This document shows, in pieces, positions 35,641 to 45,892 of a stretch of 62,955 bases of DNA (position 1 is the first letter of the stretch; each line of letters begins with the position of its first letter). A program made the translations under genes and the position numbers. The notes below the pieces were generated by a model. That model saw nothing but the letters and a program-made list of their open reading frames with translations, did not search any database and had not been told where the DNA came from. This DNA is from Campylobacter concisus. Its GTDB lineage: Bacteria; Campylobacterota; Campylobacteria; Campylobacterales; Campylobacteraceae. Location: the NCBI RefSeq assembly GCF_015230015.1, contig NZ_JAAKZC010000012.1:1-62955 (forward strand), in the 5' to 3' direction.

Positions 35641-37652
35641 AAAAAGGTATATTTTTAGCACTTAGTGTTGCTTTGTTTTTGGGTTGTTCGCAGACAACAA
35701 AACCAGAGCCAAACAAGCAGCAAAATGCCCTGCCAGACGAAAATGTCTATAAGCCAAATGAGCGTATCAGCTTGCTTGAATTTGAAGTAAAACAAGACGC
35801 CTCGTCGCTACCTCAAAATATGCAAAGTGCGAGTTTTGCTCAGGATGAAATTTTAAAAAGAAGGTTTAAAGTTTTCACCCTAAGAGGCGTGAAATTTAAC
35901 CCAAATGACGCTTTTTGGGCGTTTAATGTATATAAACCAAGCGAGAAAAGAAAGTATTTTGGCTCAAATTTTAGGCAGATACCTCAAAGCTGGTTTGACG
36001 CGCAAAAGGACAATGCAAATTTCGCTGGCTTTTTGCAAATTTCAGCTTACGCTCTAACTTCAGCAAACACAGCTGTAAGAAATTTCCCAACTGACGAGCC
36101 GATATTTTTAAACCCGCAAACTCCAGGTGAGGGCTATCCGTTTGATTATTTGCAAGAATCAACCCTAAGCATCGCTCATCCGCTCTTTGTATCGCATCTC
36201 TCAAAGGATAGGGCGTGGGCGTTTGTGAGTGATGATGCGGTTTTGGGTTGGGTGAAGGTTGAAGATATCAAATTTATCAGCGATGAAGAGGCGCTTGCCT
36301 ATCAAAAATCAAGCTTTGTAACAATAAAAACTGACAAGATGCCAGTTTATGACAAGGGTGGAAACTTTTTATTTTACTCGCGTGTCGGCGCGATACTGCC
36401 AGTTTTGGCGCAAGATGACAAAAACTACTACGGCAAAATTTATGTAAGAAATATGCTTAGGGAGTTTGTCCTCCCAAAGTCTTTTAGCGCCCTTTTTCCA
36501 CTTAAATTTAATGACTCAAATTTAAAGACAATTCTTAGCTCGCTTCTTACTCAGCCTTATGGCTGGGGCGGGGTGGATAAGCTAAGAGACTGCTCGCTTT
36601 TTACAAAAGACTTGCTAGCAAGCTTTGGCGTGTGGTTACCTAGGAACTCAAGGGCGCAGGCAAATATGGGAGAGAAGATCAATCTAAAAGGTCTTAGTAA
36701 CGCTGCAAAGAGCAAAGAGATAAAAGAAAAGGGCGTGCCATATCTCACTCTCGTGCATCTACCAGGTCACATCATGCTCTACGCTGGATACAAGGGCGAT
36801 GATATCTACGTGGTGCATGATGCTTGGGGGCTAAAGACTGCAAATAATGGCAGAGCGCTGATAGGAGCGACTGCCATAACGACGCTAAATATCGGACAAA
36901 ACAGAAGCGACATACAAAGTGCAAATTTGCTAATTTCTAAGGTTGATTCTATAAATGTGATGAGGCCTGAGCAAGGGATGCTAGATAAGGCTAGAAAGAT
37001 CTCAGCTTTGCAAAGAGCTTATGGCGTAAAGATCGAAGAAAATTTGGTTAAATTTAGTGATGGCACGAGCCTAGTCTATGATGATTTTAAACAAAAAGAT
37101 GAAGAGTGCAGCTCTGGGACTGATATCGAAGATATGAACGCACTTGATTACGCTGCATTTTCGCCACTAAGCACTGCTCTAAGTGATGCTGGCAGATGCA
37201 GAAACTACGAGCTTTTAGGCAAAATTTATGGCTCAAGCGAGAGCGCGGTAAAAGCAAATTTGGTTGATGTCATCTGGCTAAAGGATTTTTTAAATTTACC
37301 TTTGAAATTTAACTCTAAAAATGGCGCCGCAGCTGCCTTGCAAGAGGTGAGCAATGAGCTAAACGAGATGGTAAAGAGCGATCCAGCCTTGCTTGAATAC
37401 CTAAAAGATCCAGGCGGGACATTTAAGTGGCGAGTGATCGCTGGTACAAATCGCCTAAGCGCGCACAGCTACGGTATCGCAGTTGATATAAATGTCAAAA
37501 AGAGCCACTACTGGCAGTGGAGCAAGGGCTATGAGAACTTGATCCCTGAAAAGATCGTGCGAGTATTTGAAAAGCATAAATTTATCTGGGGCGGACGCTG
37601 GAAGCACTTTGATACGATGCATTTTGAGTATCGCCCAGAGATGTTTGAGTAG
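35637..37652 (+). CDS. Lipoprotein with NlpC/P60 and M15-type peptidase domains
   Basis: 671 residues starting with TTG at 35637 (AAGGAAG upstream; ends the previous gene as TTGA). Lipobox LFLGC at about 13-17. A P60-stabilising/SH3 region (about 45-285) precedes an NlpC/P60 domain with Cys319 (RDCSLF), His378 (PGHIMLY) and a further His in VVHDAWG. The C-terminus is a separate zinc peptidase of the M15/VanY-like type: SAHSYGIAVDIN (His610, Asp617) and DTMHFEY (Asp659, His662). It probably cleaves two kinds of peptide bond in peptidoglycan stems. Confidence 0.85.
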   Translation: MKKGIFLALSVALFLGCSQTTKPEPNKQQNALPDENVYKPNERISLLEFEVKQDASSLPQNMQSASFAQDEILKRRFKVFTLRGVKFNPNDAFWAFNVYKPSEKRKYFGSNFRQIPQSWFDAQKDNANFAGFLQISAYALTSANTAVRNFPTDEPIFLNPQTPGEGYPFDYLQESTLSIAHPLFVSHLSKDRAWAFVSDDAVLGWVKVEDIKFISDEEALAYQKSSFVTIKTDKMPVYDKGGNFLFYSRVGAILPVLAQDDKNYYGKIYVRNMLREFVLPKSFSALFPLKFNDSNLKTILSSLLTQPYGWGGVDKLRDCSLFTKDLLASFGVWLPRNSRAQANMGEKINLKGLSNAAKSKEIKEKGVPYLTLVHLPGHIMLYAGYKGDDIYVVHDAWGLKTANNGRALIGATAITTLNIGQNRSDIQSANLLISKVDSINVMRPEQGMLDKARKISALQRAYGVKIEENLVKFSDGTSLVYDDFKQKDEECSSGTDIEDMNALDYAAFSPLSTALSDAGRCRNYELLGKIYGSSESAVKANLVDVIWLKDFLNLPLKFNSKNGAAAALQEVSNELNEMVKSDPALLEYLKDPGGTFKWRVIAGTNRLSAHSYGIAVDINVKKSHYWQWSKGYENLIPEKIVRVFEKHKFIWGGRWKHFDTMHFEYRPEMFE

Positions 37653-38972
37653 ATGAAAGATCAAATTTTAGAAATTTTATCTCGCTCAAACGTCTTTTTA
37701 ACAGGCGGCGGCGGTGTTGGCAAGAGCTATCTAACCGCCTCTATCATCAGACACTACAAAGAAAATTTCAAAAACATCATCATCCTTGGCTCAACTGGCA
37801 TAAGCGCTGTTAGCCTTGGTGGTGTGAGCTTACATAGCTTTTTTAAATTTGGCTACTGCAAGGACTACGAGGAGCTAAGACGGCTTGACTACCGGCAAAA
37901 AGACAAGCTAAGCAAACTACGAAATATGCTAGATGCCTGCGACCTGCTTGTGATCGATGAGATTTCTATGGTTAGCTCAAATGTCATGGAGATGATAAGA
38001 TACCGCTTGCTTACATCTAAATTTAAAGGCAGGGTGCTTATAGTGGGCGACTTTTATCAGCTCCCGCCCGTGCAAAAAGAGCAAAATGAGAGCAAGCTTT
38101 TTAACTTTTTATACGCTTTTAACTCCAGTGCGTGGGAGGATATGAAATTTACAAATGTCGAGCTTCTCGTTTCAAAACGCACAAATGATCTTAAATTTTA
38201 TGAAATTCTCTCTCGTCTTAGAGTTGGCGAGCTAGATGATGAGATGATGGCTTATATAGAGGGGCTGCGAGTGGATGTCATAGAGCCAGATAGCGAGACA
38301 AGCGTGCTTTTTGGTAGAAACGCAGAGGCTGAGATGCTAAATCAAAAGAGGCTTCTTGCGCTTAATGCTCCGCTTGAAATTTCAAGCTCAGATGTGATGA
38401 TAGTCGATGAAAATTTAGATAAAAAAGAGTTTGAAAAGTGGGCAAACACGCTAAATATATCGCGAAATTTAGAGATGAAGATAGGGGCTAAGATCATCTT
38501 TACCTCAAATAAATGGGGTGAATACTACAACGGCGAGCAGGGCAAGATCATGCAAATTTTAAAAGAAAAAGGCGCCATTGCAAGCGTGATCGTGCAAAAA
38601 GATAGTGGCGAGATATGCGAGATAGAAAAGTGCGCTTACAACTTTTGCGCGCTAAATTTAAACGAAGACGAGATCGAAGAGAACGTGCAAGCCTCGCTTT
38701 ATCAGTTTCCATTTAAGCTAGCCTATGCGCTAACTATCCACAAGTCCCAAGGCATGAGTATAAATTCGCTCATTTGCAATATCAATCACATCTTTGCCAA
38801 AGGACAGCTCTACGTTGCACTTTCTCGCGCAGTAAATCCTAAAAATTTAAAACTTTTTTATGATAAGAAAAGTGATTTTAGGCAGCATTTAAGAAAAGTG
38901 GTTAAAATTGACGACGAAGTTAAGAAATTTTACCAAGAAAACGTATTTTTGCATATTAAGGAGAGTTTATGA
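37653..38972 (+). CDS. Pif1/RecD-like superfamily 1 helicase
   Basis: 439 residues. Walker A TGGGGVGKS (about 17-25), Walker B LLVIDEISMVSS, motif III ILIVGDFYQLPPVQ, and the C-terminal AYALTIHKSQGMS with LYVALSRAV are all present, as in 5'-3' Pif1-like helicases. The role is probably in replication or recombination, but the substrate is unknown. ATG follows the previous stop directly. Overlaps the next start by 4 nt. Confidence 0.9.
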   Translation: MKDQILEILSRSNVFLTGGGGVGKSYLTASIIRHYKENFKNIIILGSTGISAVSLGGVSLHSFFKFGYCKDYEELRRLDYRQKDKLSKLRNMLDACDLLVIDEISMVSSNVMEMIRYRLLTSKFKGRVLIVGDFYQLPPVQKEQNESKLFNFLYAFNSSAWEDMKFTNVELLVSKRTNDLKFYEILSRLRVGELDDEMMAYIEGLRVDVIEPDSETSVLFGRNAEAEMLNQKRLLALNAPLEISSSDVMIVDENLDKKEFEKWANTLNISRNLEMKIGAKIIFTSNKWGEYYNGEQGKIMQILKEKGAIASVIVQKDSGEICEIEKCAYNFCALNLNEDEIEENVQASLYQFPFKLAYALTIHKSQGMSINSLICNINHIFAKGQLYVALSRAVNPKNLKLFYDKKSDFRQHLRKVVKIDDEVKKFYQENVFLHIKESL

Positions 38973-39508
38973 AAAAGCTACTTTTAAGCCTTGTTTTTGG
39001 CGTTTTTGCATTTGCAGATGTGCTAAAAGTGAGTGACTTTCAAACAGATATCTACTCAAAAGCTGGACAAAATTTAACAAAAAAGATAAGCATGAACCTT
39101 GAAGTTGTCGGACGTGACGTGGAGGAGAACGAAGCATACGTGCTTGACGCGCTAAACGTCGTTGTTGGCAGCTTTTACGTGGAGGATATCCTAACCTCAA
39201 TGGGAAAAGAGAAATTTAAAGAGCTCTTTATGAAATATGCAGCCAAAAAACACTCGCTTGACATCGACGACGTGCTTATTTTAAACATCAAAGTGATAAA
39301 TAATTTGGAGCTAAGCGAGATCATAAAAGCTATAAAAAGCCAAAATTTATGTTCTGATCCAAGCGTAAATGAAGATGTGATGACAAAGCCAGAAAAGAAG
39401 AAAAAGGGCAATGAGATCATCGTCGCGCCTGATCCAAATGACGTGGTGCAAAAGCCGATTGATCTAAATAATGTGCAAGAATTTGGAAAAGACTTCGGGC
39501 AGAAGTGA
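38969..39508 (+). CDS. Hypothetical periplasmic protein
   Basis: 179 residues with a signal peptide (KKLLLSLVFGVFAFA, cleaved about residue 16). The mature part begins with a short beta region, LNLEVVGRDVEENEAYVLDALNVVVGSFYVEDIL, resembling the beta-domain organisation of FliL-like proteins, but similarity is too weak to name. Low-complexity acidic/basic C-terminus. AAGGAGA precedes the ATG; last gene of the operon. Confidence 0.5.
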   Translation: MKKLLLSLVFGVFAFADVLKVSDFQTDIYSKAGQNLTKKISMNLEVVGRDVEENEAYVLDALNVVVGSFYVEDILTSMGKEKFKELFMKYAAKKHSLDIDDVLILNIKVINNLELSEIIKAIKSQNLCSDPSVNEDVMTKPEKKKKGNEIIVAPDPNDVVQKPIDLNNVQEFGKDFGQK

Positions 39509-39535
39509 GTAAATTTGGCTAAAAGCTAGCCAAAT

Positions 39536-40048
39536 TTATTGATTTACGATGTCGTAACCTTGTGGGATGACTGGAGTTAGTGTTTCTTTTGGGATGAGCG
39601 AGTCTTTTACAGGGTTGCTTAGGGTGATTTTTATCTTATTTGAGAGCTTGTCTTTATAGTCAATCGTCGTTGGAAGCGTATTTTTGATCGTTATAAAATA
39701 CTCAACTCCGTCATATATCGCCTTATAAAGTGTCGGCTGAATTTGCTCTGCGTGAGCCAAAACCTGCGTCAAATTTGGCGTGTCATCTAGCCTTGAAATG
39801 ATGGCTTGCTCAAGCTCATCCTCGATCACAATCACTTTGTCTTTGTCAAAATAAATCCTCTTTGGTGTCGGACTTTCATATATCCAAAGTGCGGTGTTAT
39901 CGCTTTTAGCGTAAAATCTACCCTTGTAATTTACACTTTTGCCCTCGCTAAAAACAGTTTGCGTAAAGTCACTTTGCAGGCTTTTGAAATTTAAGCCAGC
40001 GCCAAATGAGCAAACTGCGACAAGAGAAGCTATTAAAAATTTTCTCAT
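39536..40048 (-). CDS. lolA: Outer-membrane lipoprotein carrier LolA
   Basis: 170 residues with a signal peptide (about 1-18). LolA ferries lipoproteins across the periplasm from LolCDE to the outer membrane. Features: FKSLQSDFTQTVFSEGKSVNYKGRFY, then NTALWIYESPTPKRIYFDKDKVIVIEDELEQA, and the C-terminal beta strand region. Divergent from secA; its ATG is 97 nt from the secA ATG, so promoters for both lie in that gap. Confidence 0.9.
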   Translation of the reverse strand: MRKFLIASLVAVCSFGAGLNFKSLQSDFTQTVFSEGKSVNYKGRFYAKSDNTALWIYESPTPKRIYFDKDKVIVIEDELEQAIISRLDDTPNLTQVLAHAEQIQPTLYKAIYDGVEYFITIKNTLPTTIDYKDKLSNKIKITLSNPVKDSLIPKETLTPVIPQGYDIVNQ

Positions 40049-40145
40049 TTTTTATCCTTTTTTTGCGTATTCTAGCCCAGTTTAATTAAATAAATAGTTA
40101 AACTATGCTAAGATCCAAAGTTTAAAAATTTAGGAAGGTAAAGTA

Positions 40146-42752
40146 ATGATTTCATCGGTATTTAGAAAGATTTTTGGCACGAAAAACGATAGAGAAGTCA
40201 AAAAATATATAAAACGCGTGGCGCAGATAAATGCGCTAGAGCCAACTTATGAGAAGATGAGCGATGATGAGCTTAAGATCAAATTTAACGAGCTTAAAGC
40301 TCAAGTCGTCGAAGAAAAAGTCACTTTAGATCAAATTTTAAATGATGTCTTTGCGATCGTTAGAGAGGCTAGTAAAAGGGTGCTTAAGATGCGCCATTTT
40401 GACGTGCAGCTAATCGGCGGCATGGTGCTAAACGAGGGCAGGATCGCTGAGATGAAGACAGGCGAGGGCAAGACATTGGTGGCGACTTTGCCAGTTATAT
40501 TAAACGCGATGAGTGGCAAGGGCGTGCATGTAGTGACCGTAAATGACTACCTTGCAAAGCGTGACGCGACGCAAATGGGCGAGCTTTATAACTTTTTGGG
40601 CTTAAGCGTCGATGTGATACTAAGTGGCGGATATGACGATGAAGTAAGACAAGCTGCCTATAACGCTGACATAACATACGGTACAAACTCAGAATTTGGC
40701 TTTGACTATCTGCGTGATAATATGAAATTTGAAGCTAGCCAAAAGGTGCAAAGAGGTCATAACTTCGTCATCGTGGACGAGGTCGATAGTATCTTGATAG
40801 ATGAGGCTAGAACACCGCTTATAATTTCTGGTCCAACAAACCGCACACTTGATGGCTACATAAGAGCCGATCAAGTTGCAAAACAGCTTACTAGAGGCAC
40901 TCCAGCTGATCCAAACGTGCCAGGCTCAAAGCCAACTGGCGACTTTATAGTAGATGAAAAAAATAGAACGATAATGATCACAGAAGCTGGCATAAGCAAG
41001 GCTGAAAAGCTCTTTGGAGTTGAAAATTTATACAACCTTGAAAATGCCGTGCTAAGCCACCATTTAGATCAAGCTCTAAAGGCGCACAATCTCTTTGAAA
41101 AAGACGTTCATTACGTTGTAAAAGATGGCGAGGTTGTTATTGTTGATGAATTTACAGGACGTCTAAGCGAGGGTAGGCGCTTTAGCGAGGGACTTCATCA
41201 AGCGCTTGAGGCAAAAGAGGGCGTGAAAATTCAAGAAGAGAGCCAAACTCTTGCCGATACGACCTACCAAAACTACTTTAGGATGTATAAAAAGCTTGCT
41301 GGTATGACTGGTACGGCTCAGACAGAAGCTACTGAGTTTTCTCAAATTTATAACCTTGAAGTTATCTCGATCCCTACAAACGTGCCAGTTAAGAGGATCG
41401 ATCAAAACGACCTTATCTATAAAACTCAAAATGAGAAATTTAAAGCTGTTATTGATGAGATCAAAAAAGCTCACGAAAAGGGTCAGCCAGTGCTTGTGGG
41501 AACTGCAAGTATCGAGCGTAGTGAGGTGCTTCATGAGATGCTTAAAAAAGCTGGCATCCCACACTCTGTGCTAAATGCTAAAAACCACGAAAAAGAGGCT
41601 GAGATCATCGCGCAAGCTGGTGTAAAAGGTGCTGTAACTATCGCTACAAACATGGCTGGACGTGGTGTTGATATCAGGATAAATGATGAGGTGAGAGACC
41701 TTGGCGGTCTATATATTATCGGCACCGAAAGGCACGAGAGCAGAAGGATAGATAATCAGCTTCGTGGCCGTGCTGGACGTCAGGGCGACCCTGGTATGAG
41801 TAGATTTTACCTAAGCTTAGAGGACAATCTTTTAAGGATTTTTGGTAGCGACCGCATAAAAGCGATCATGGATAGGCTTGGTATCGACGAGGGCGAGAGT
41901 ATCGAGAGCCGCATGGTGACAAGAGCTGTTGAAAATGCTCAAAAGAAGGTCGAGAGCTTGCACTTTGAGGCTAGGAAGCACTTGCTTGAGTATGATGACG
42001 TGGCGAACGAGCAAAGAAAGACTATCTACAAATACCGCGACGAGCTACTTGATAAGAGCTACGATATGAGCGAAAAGATAGCTCAAAATAGGGTTGAATA
42101 CGCTACAAATTTACTTGATACGGCTGAAATTTTCCATGGCGGCTTGAAAGATGACTATGACATTAAAAATTTATGCTCTATCATCCTTGCAGATTGTGGC
42201 GAAGAGATCGACGAGAGCGAGCTAAAAGGGCTAGAGTATAATGAGCTAGTAGAGAAAATAGCGCAAATTTTAGAGGTTAGATATAACGAAAAGATGAGCG
42301 TGCTAAACGAAGAGCAAAGAAGGGATATAGAGAAAATTTTATACCTTCAAGTGCTTGATAATGCGTGGAGAGAGCACCTTTATCAGATGGATATCCTAAA
42401 AACTGGTATCGGTCTAAGAGGCTATAACCAAAAAGATCCATTAGTGGAGTATAAAAAAGAGAGCTACAACCTCTTTATGGAACTAGTTGGCAGGCTAAAA
42501 ACTGAGAGCGTTAAAACGCTTCAAATCGTTAGATTTAAGAGCCGCGAGGAACAAGAAGAGCAAGCTAGGATGATGCTTGAAGCTAGCCAAAATGCTGAAA
42601 ATGAGCCTCTAAGCTACAACAACCAAGGCGAAGAAGAAAATTTCACGCCAGAAAAAAAGATACCAAGAAATGCTCCATGCCCTTGTGGAAGCGGTAAAAA
42701 ATATAAAGATTGCCACGGCAAAAGTGGCCCTAAAAAAGGCATATTTGCTTAA
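40146..42752 (+). CDS. secA: Preprotein translocase ATPase SecA
   Basis: 868 residues. Drives post-translational export through SecYEG. Walker [10 protein letters not shown] (about 105-113), Walker [23 protein letters not shown], and the helicase-II motif [11 protein letters not shown] are present. The C-terminus has the zinc site [15 protein letters not shown], which binds SecB-type partners or phospholipid. Length is standard. Followed by a textbook terminator at 42764. Confidence 0.98.
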   Translation: MISSVFRKIFGTKNDREVKKYIKRVAQINALEPTYEKMSDDELKIKFNELKAQVVEEKVTLDQILNDVFAIVREASKRVLKMRHFDVQLIGGMVLNEGRIAEMKTGEGKTLVATLPVILNAMSGKGVHVVTVNDYLAKRDATQMGELYNFLGLSVDVILSGGYDDEVRQAAYNADITYGTNSEFGFDYLRDNMKFEASQKVQRGHNFVIVDEVDSILIDEARTPLIISGPTNRTLDGYIRADQVAKQLTRGTPADPNVPGSKPTGDFIVDEKNRTIMITEAGISKAEKLFGVENLYNLENAVLSHHLDQALKAHNLFEKDVHYVVKDGEVVIVDEFTGRLSEGRRFSEGLHQALEAKEGVKIQEESQTLADTTYQNYFRMYKKLAGMTGTAQTEATEFSQIYNLEVISIPTNVPVKRIDQNDLIYKTQNEKFKAVIDEIKKAHEKGQPVLVGTASIERSEVLHEMLKKAGIPHSVLNAKNHEKEAEIIAQAGVKGAVTIATNMAGRGVDIRINDEVRDLGGLYIIGTERHESRRIDNQLRGRAGRQGDPGMSRFYLSLEDNLLRIFGSDRIKAIMDRLGIDEGESIESRMVTRAVENAQKKVESLHFEARKHLLEYDDVANEQRKTIYKYRDELLDKSYDMSEKIAQNRVEYATNLLDTAEIFHGGLKDDYDIKNLCSIILADCGEEIDESELKGLEYNELVEKIAQILEVRYNEKMSVLNEEQRRDIEKILYLQVLDNAWREHLYQMDILKTGIGLRGYNQKDPLVEYKKESYNLFMELVGRLKTESVKTLQIVRFKSREEQEEQARMMLEASQNAENEPLSYNNQGEEENFTPEKKIPRNAPCPCGSGKKYKDCHGKSGPKKGIFA

Positions 42753-42763
42753 AATTTCTACTT

Positions 42764-42792
42764 TTAAGGCGCCAAAGCGCCTTAATCTTTTA
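42764..42792 (+). terminator. Rho-independent terminator after secA
   Basis: Nine-bp stem TTAAGGCGC (42764-42772) / GCGCCTTAA (42777-42785) with a 4-nt loop, then TCTTTTA. Only 11 nt separate it from the next ATG, so readthrough or a cryptic promoter must supply lolC/E expression. Confidence 0.8.
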
Positions 42793-42803
42793 AAGGCTAT
42801 TTG

Positions 42804-44003
42804 ATGACAAGCTTACCAAAGTATCTACTTTTTAAATATTTAAGATTTGATAAAACTCAGCCATTTATCGCTCTAAGTGCCTTACTCGCCTTTCTTGGTG
42901 TTAGCATCGGTCTTATGGTTTTGATCGTTGCTATGGCTATTATGAATGGATTTGATAAAGAATTTGAGCGCAAACTTTTTACGATGAACTACCCTATAAC
43001 CGTTCAAAGTGCCTTTAAAGGATCGATCGATGATGGCTTTGTAGATGAGCTAAAGGCTAAATTTAGCGACCTTAAATTTAGTCCATATATCAGCACGCAG
43101 GTCATTTATCGCTCGGCAAATGCGCTTGAAGGTGGGCTAATTTATGGCGTAAATTTTAAAGATGAAAAGCAGATAAATTCAGTTGTAAATGAAGCTTTGA
43201 AAGAAAAAGAGCTAGAGGGCTTTGAGATACTTGTGGGAAGTGGCATAACGAGTGAGTTTAGGCTAAGAGACGATGAAAAACTAACGCTTATCTTTACAAA
43301 GGCTGATCCTGCTGGCTTTTCGCTAACGCCAAAGATGAAACGCTTTGATATCGGCGGCTCATTTACATCTGGACTCATCGCCTATGACAAGGCATTTTCA
43401 TATACTTCGGTTGATGCATTAAGGAAAATTTTAGACTATCCAAAAGGCGTTTATGATGGAATCCACATCTTTTCAAGTAAGCCATTTGATGATATAAAAA
43501 GGGTGCGCGAGGGGCTTCCAGCTGGCACGGTTGCTATTGGCTGGTGGGAGCAAAATGGCAACTTTTTCTCAGCTCTCGCACTTGAAAAAAGAGCACTTTT
43601 TATCGTTTTGATGTTAATTATCCTTGTGGCGTCGCTAAATATCATAAGCTCGCTACTAATGACCGTGATGAACCGCAGGCAGGAGATCGCCTTACTTTTA
43701 GCGCTTGGTGCTAGCAAAGGCGAGATAAAAAGAAGCTTTTTTTATCAAGGGCTAGTAATAGGTGGAGGTGGCATTATATTTGGCCTAGTGCTTGGCTTTT
43801 TGGGGTTATTTTTACTTGGAAATTTCAACATCATAGACCTGCCAGCTGACGTCTATGGCTCAAGCAAACTACCACTTGAACTCTCAACCATCGATCTTGT
43901 GCTTATCGTAGTTGGAGCTGTATTTATCGTCGCTATCTCGTCTTACTACCCAGCTAAAAAAGCCACAGAGGTAAATGTGCTTCAAACTTTGAGAAATGAG
44001 TAA
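42804..44003 (+). CDS. Lipoprotein-releasing ABC transporter permease, LolC/LolE type
   Basis: 399 residues from the ATG at 42804 (a TTG at 42801 is also in frame). Four TM helices with a large periplasmic domain between the first two: N-terminal LRFDKTQPFIALSALLAFLGVSIGLMVLIVAMAIMNGF is the LolC/E signature, and the C-terminus ends SSYYPAKKATEVNVLQTLRNE, typical of FtsX-type permeases. With LolD it extracts lipoproteins for LolA. Only one such permease is here, so it may act as a homodimer (LolF-like). Confidence 0.92.
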   Translation: MTSLPKYLLFKYLRFDKTQPFIALSALLAFLGVSIGLMVLIVAMAIMNGFDKEFERKLFTMNYPITVQSAFKGSIDDGFVDELKAKFSDLKFSPYISTQVIYRSANALEGGLIYGVNFKDEKQINSVVNEALKEKELEGFEILVGSGITSEFRLRDDEKLTLIFTKADPAGFSLTPKMKRFDIGGSFTSGLIAYDKAFSYTSVDALRKILDYPKGVYDGIHIFSSKPFDDIKRVREGLPAGTVAIGWWEQNGNFFSALALEKRALFIVLMLIILVASLNIISSLLMTVMNRRQEIALLLALGASKGEIKRSFFYQGLVIGGGGIIFGLVLGFLGLFLLGNFNIIDLPADVYGSSKLPLELSTIDLVLIVVGAVFIVAISSYYPAKKATEVNVLQTLRNE

Positions 44004-44034
44004 AAGCCTGGCAAAGTTAGGCTTTAAATTTTTT
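44003..44034 (+). terminator. Terminator after lolC/E
   Basis: AAAGCCT (44003-44009) pairs with AGGCTTT (44019-44025) across a 9-nt loop, followed by AAATTTTTT. Overlaps the last base of the stop codon. Confidence 0.75.
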
Positions 44035-44072
44035 AAGCATATTATTGTCTAATATGCTTTTATTTTAATTTG
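44035..44072 (+). terminator. Second terminator hairpin
   Basis: AAGCATATTA (44035-44044) / TAATATGCTT (44050-44059) with a 5-nt loop, followed by a T-rich run. It comes directly after the first hairpin, so the two form a tandem terminator. Confidence 0.65.
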
Positions 44073-44081
44073 TACTAAATT

Positions 44082-44168
44082 CTATATTTTATCTTTTAGT
44101 AGCTCTTCGATTTTTAATTCTTTGCCATTTATATTTAAAGTATCCTCAAACAGTTTATATATTTTCAT
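44082..44168 (-). pseudogene. Possible gene remnant downstream of kefB
   Basis: A 28-codon minus-strand frame (MKIYKLFEDTLNINGKELK, ending KIEELLKDKI) that stays open about 50 nt further upstream without a start. The composition looks like a genuine protein C-terminus, but there is no ribosome site or recognisable family. Probably the 3' scrap of a lost gene. Confidence 0.3.
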
Positions 44169-44263
44169 TATGATGCTGTGTTTAGACAAATTTTTAGCTT
44201 TAAAATGTGTCTTATTGTCTCTACGGACTTAACAAAAAAGCGTTTTTTAAGAAGCTAAATTTA

Positions 44264-45889
44264 CTACGCTCTTACGTCGTGGTCGATCTTGCACTGAAGG
44301 GCTTCGTGAACAAGGGTTTTTGCCATGACGCGCTCCTCACTTATAAGGTGGAAATTTGCACCTAGCTCGCCAAAGATCTCTTTATTACCCTCGCCATTTG
44401 CTTTGATGATCGTTTGGATATTTGCTCCGTAGTCTTTGATCTTTTGCGCGATCAGCTCAACTCTTTGCTCGTTATTTACAGTTATGATGACAGCGGCTGC
44501 ATCGTCTAAGCAAGCGTTTTCAAGAGTGTTGCTTTGAAGCACGTTTCCTAAAAATACATTTTCCCCGCGGCTCCTACCAAGCTCAACTAGGCTGATGTCA
44601 TTATCAAGCACGATGTATAAAAGCTTTGTCTCTTTTAGCCTCAAAACTACCTCTTGACCGAGCCTATCGTAGCCAAAAACTACGATGTGATTTTTTAGTT
44701 TTTGTGGCTTTAAGGTCTCGTTTGACTCGACTACCACCTCACGCTCTACAAGATCAGCTAAAGCGTCAAGCTTTTTAAGTATAAAAGGTGTTACAAACAT
44801 CGATATAACAGAGGCTGCGATGAAAATTTGAGCTGTTTGAACGTCAAGTAGGTTTCTAGTAGTCATCAGACCAAAAACAGCCAGTGCAAATTCGCCGATC
44901 TGGCAGACGCTAAGTGCGGTCTTAGCAGCGACTCTGCGTTTTAAGTAGATATTTAAAACGGCAAAAACGACGATAGCTTTTACGACCATTATGCTAAAGA
45001 CTAGACCTAGAACTAGCCAGATATTTGAGAGCACGACTACAAAATTTATCTGCATGCCAACGGTTATGAAAAATAGTCCAAGAAGTAGATCTCTAAAAGG
45101 TATGAGATCGACCTCGATCTGGTGCTTATACTGCGTCTCTGCCATCATCATGCCAGCTAAGAATGCACCAAGAGAGTATGAAAAGCCAAAGAAGTGAGCT
45201 AGCGTGCTGGCGCCAACTACTAAAAAGAGGATCGTAGCTATAAAGACCTCTTGAGAGTTTGTCTGAACGACTTTGTAAAATATCCAGTTGATGACGTATT
45301 TGCCAAGTAAAAATAGCACGACTATAAGGATCGCAGCACTCGTAAATGTCTTTAGCAAAAGCTCATTTATGGAGGCATCTTGTGAGCTAAACATATCTAT
45401 CATAAGAAGGATTGGTATGACGGCAATATCTTGAAATAGCAAAATTCCAAGCGCCTTTCTACCATAAATTTTACTTACATCGCCATTGTCATTTAGCGTT
45501 TTTAGCACGATCGCAGTCGAAGATAGAGCAAAGGCAAGACCAGCGATAAGTGCTGTCTCGTCATTTAGATGAAGCGCGTAGTAGAGCATCACGCCCATCA
45601 CAAAGCCGCTTAGGCAAACTTGCAGACCGCCATTTAGAAAGACCTCTTTTTTCATGCTCATCAGGTGCTTAAAGCTAAACTCAAGTCCGATCGTAAACAT
45701 CAAAAATGCGATACCAAACTCAGCTATATGAGAAATTTCATCGTTGCTTTTGAGGTTGAAAAACTCAGATATAAGCGTGCCGGTTACGATGTAGCCGATG
45801 ATGGTTGGTATCTGAAATTTCTTAAAAATGACGTTTAACGCGACTGAGATCGCAGCGACAAGCAAGAAGCCTTCTAAAATTTGTTCCAT
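44264..45889 (-). CDS. kefB: KefB-type monovalent cation:proton antiporter (CPA2) with TrkA-N domain
   Basis: 541 residues: about 12-13 TM helices of the CPA2 Na+/H+ exchanger fold (IPTIIGYIVTGTLISEF ... LAGLAFALSSTAIVLKTL ... FSYSLGAFLAGMMMAET), then a cytoplasmic TrkA-N nucleotide-binding domain (HIVVFGYDRLGQEVVLRLKE, about 403-520). Such systems efflux K+ and protect against electrophiles. C. jejuni has kefB next to hspR and cbpA, which matches here; it follows hspR by 3 nt. Confidence 0.9.
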   Translation of the reverse strand: MEQILEGFLLVAAISVALNVIFKKFQIPTIIGYIVTGTLISEFFNLKSNDEISHIAEFGIAFLMFTIGLEFSFKHLMSMKKEVFLNGGLQVCLSGFVMGVMLYYALHLNDETALIAGLAFALSSTAIVLKTLNDNGDVSKIYGRKALGILLFQDIAVIPILLMIDMFSSQDASINELLLKTFTSAAILIVVLFLLGKYVINWIFYKVVQTNSQEVFIATILFLVVGASTLAHFFGFSYSLGAFLAGMMMAETQYKHQIEVDLIPFRDLLLGLFFITVGMQINFVVVLSNIWLVLGLVFSIMVVKAIVVFAVLNIYLKRRVAAKTALSVCQIGEFALAVFGLMTTRNLLDVQTAQIFIAASVISMFVTPFILKKLDALADLVEREVVVESNETLKPQKLKNHIVVFGYDRLGQEVVLRLKETKLLYIVLDNDISLVELGRSRGENVFLGNVLQSNTLENACLDDAAAVIITVNNEQRVELIAQKIKDYGANIQTIIKANGEGNKEIFGELGANFHLISEERVMAKTLVHEALQCKIDHDVRA

Positions 45890-45892
45890 AAA

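Noticed and set aside
40049-40145. lolA/secA divergent promoters
   Set aside because: TAAGAT at 40109 and a minus-strand TAGAAT are possible -10s, but matches are weak, so I left them out as features.
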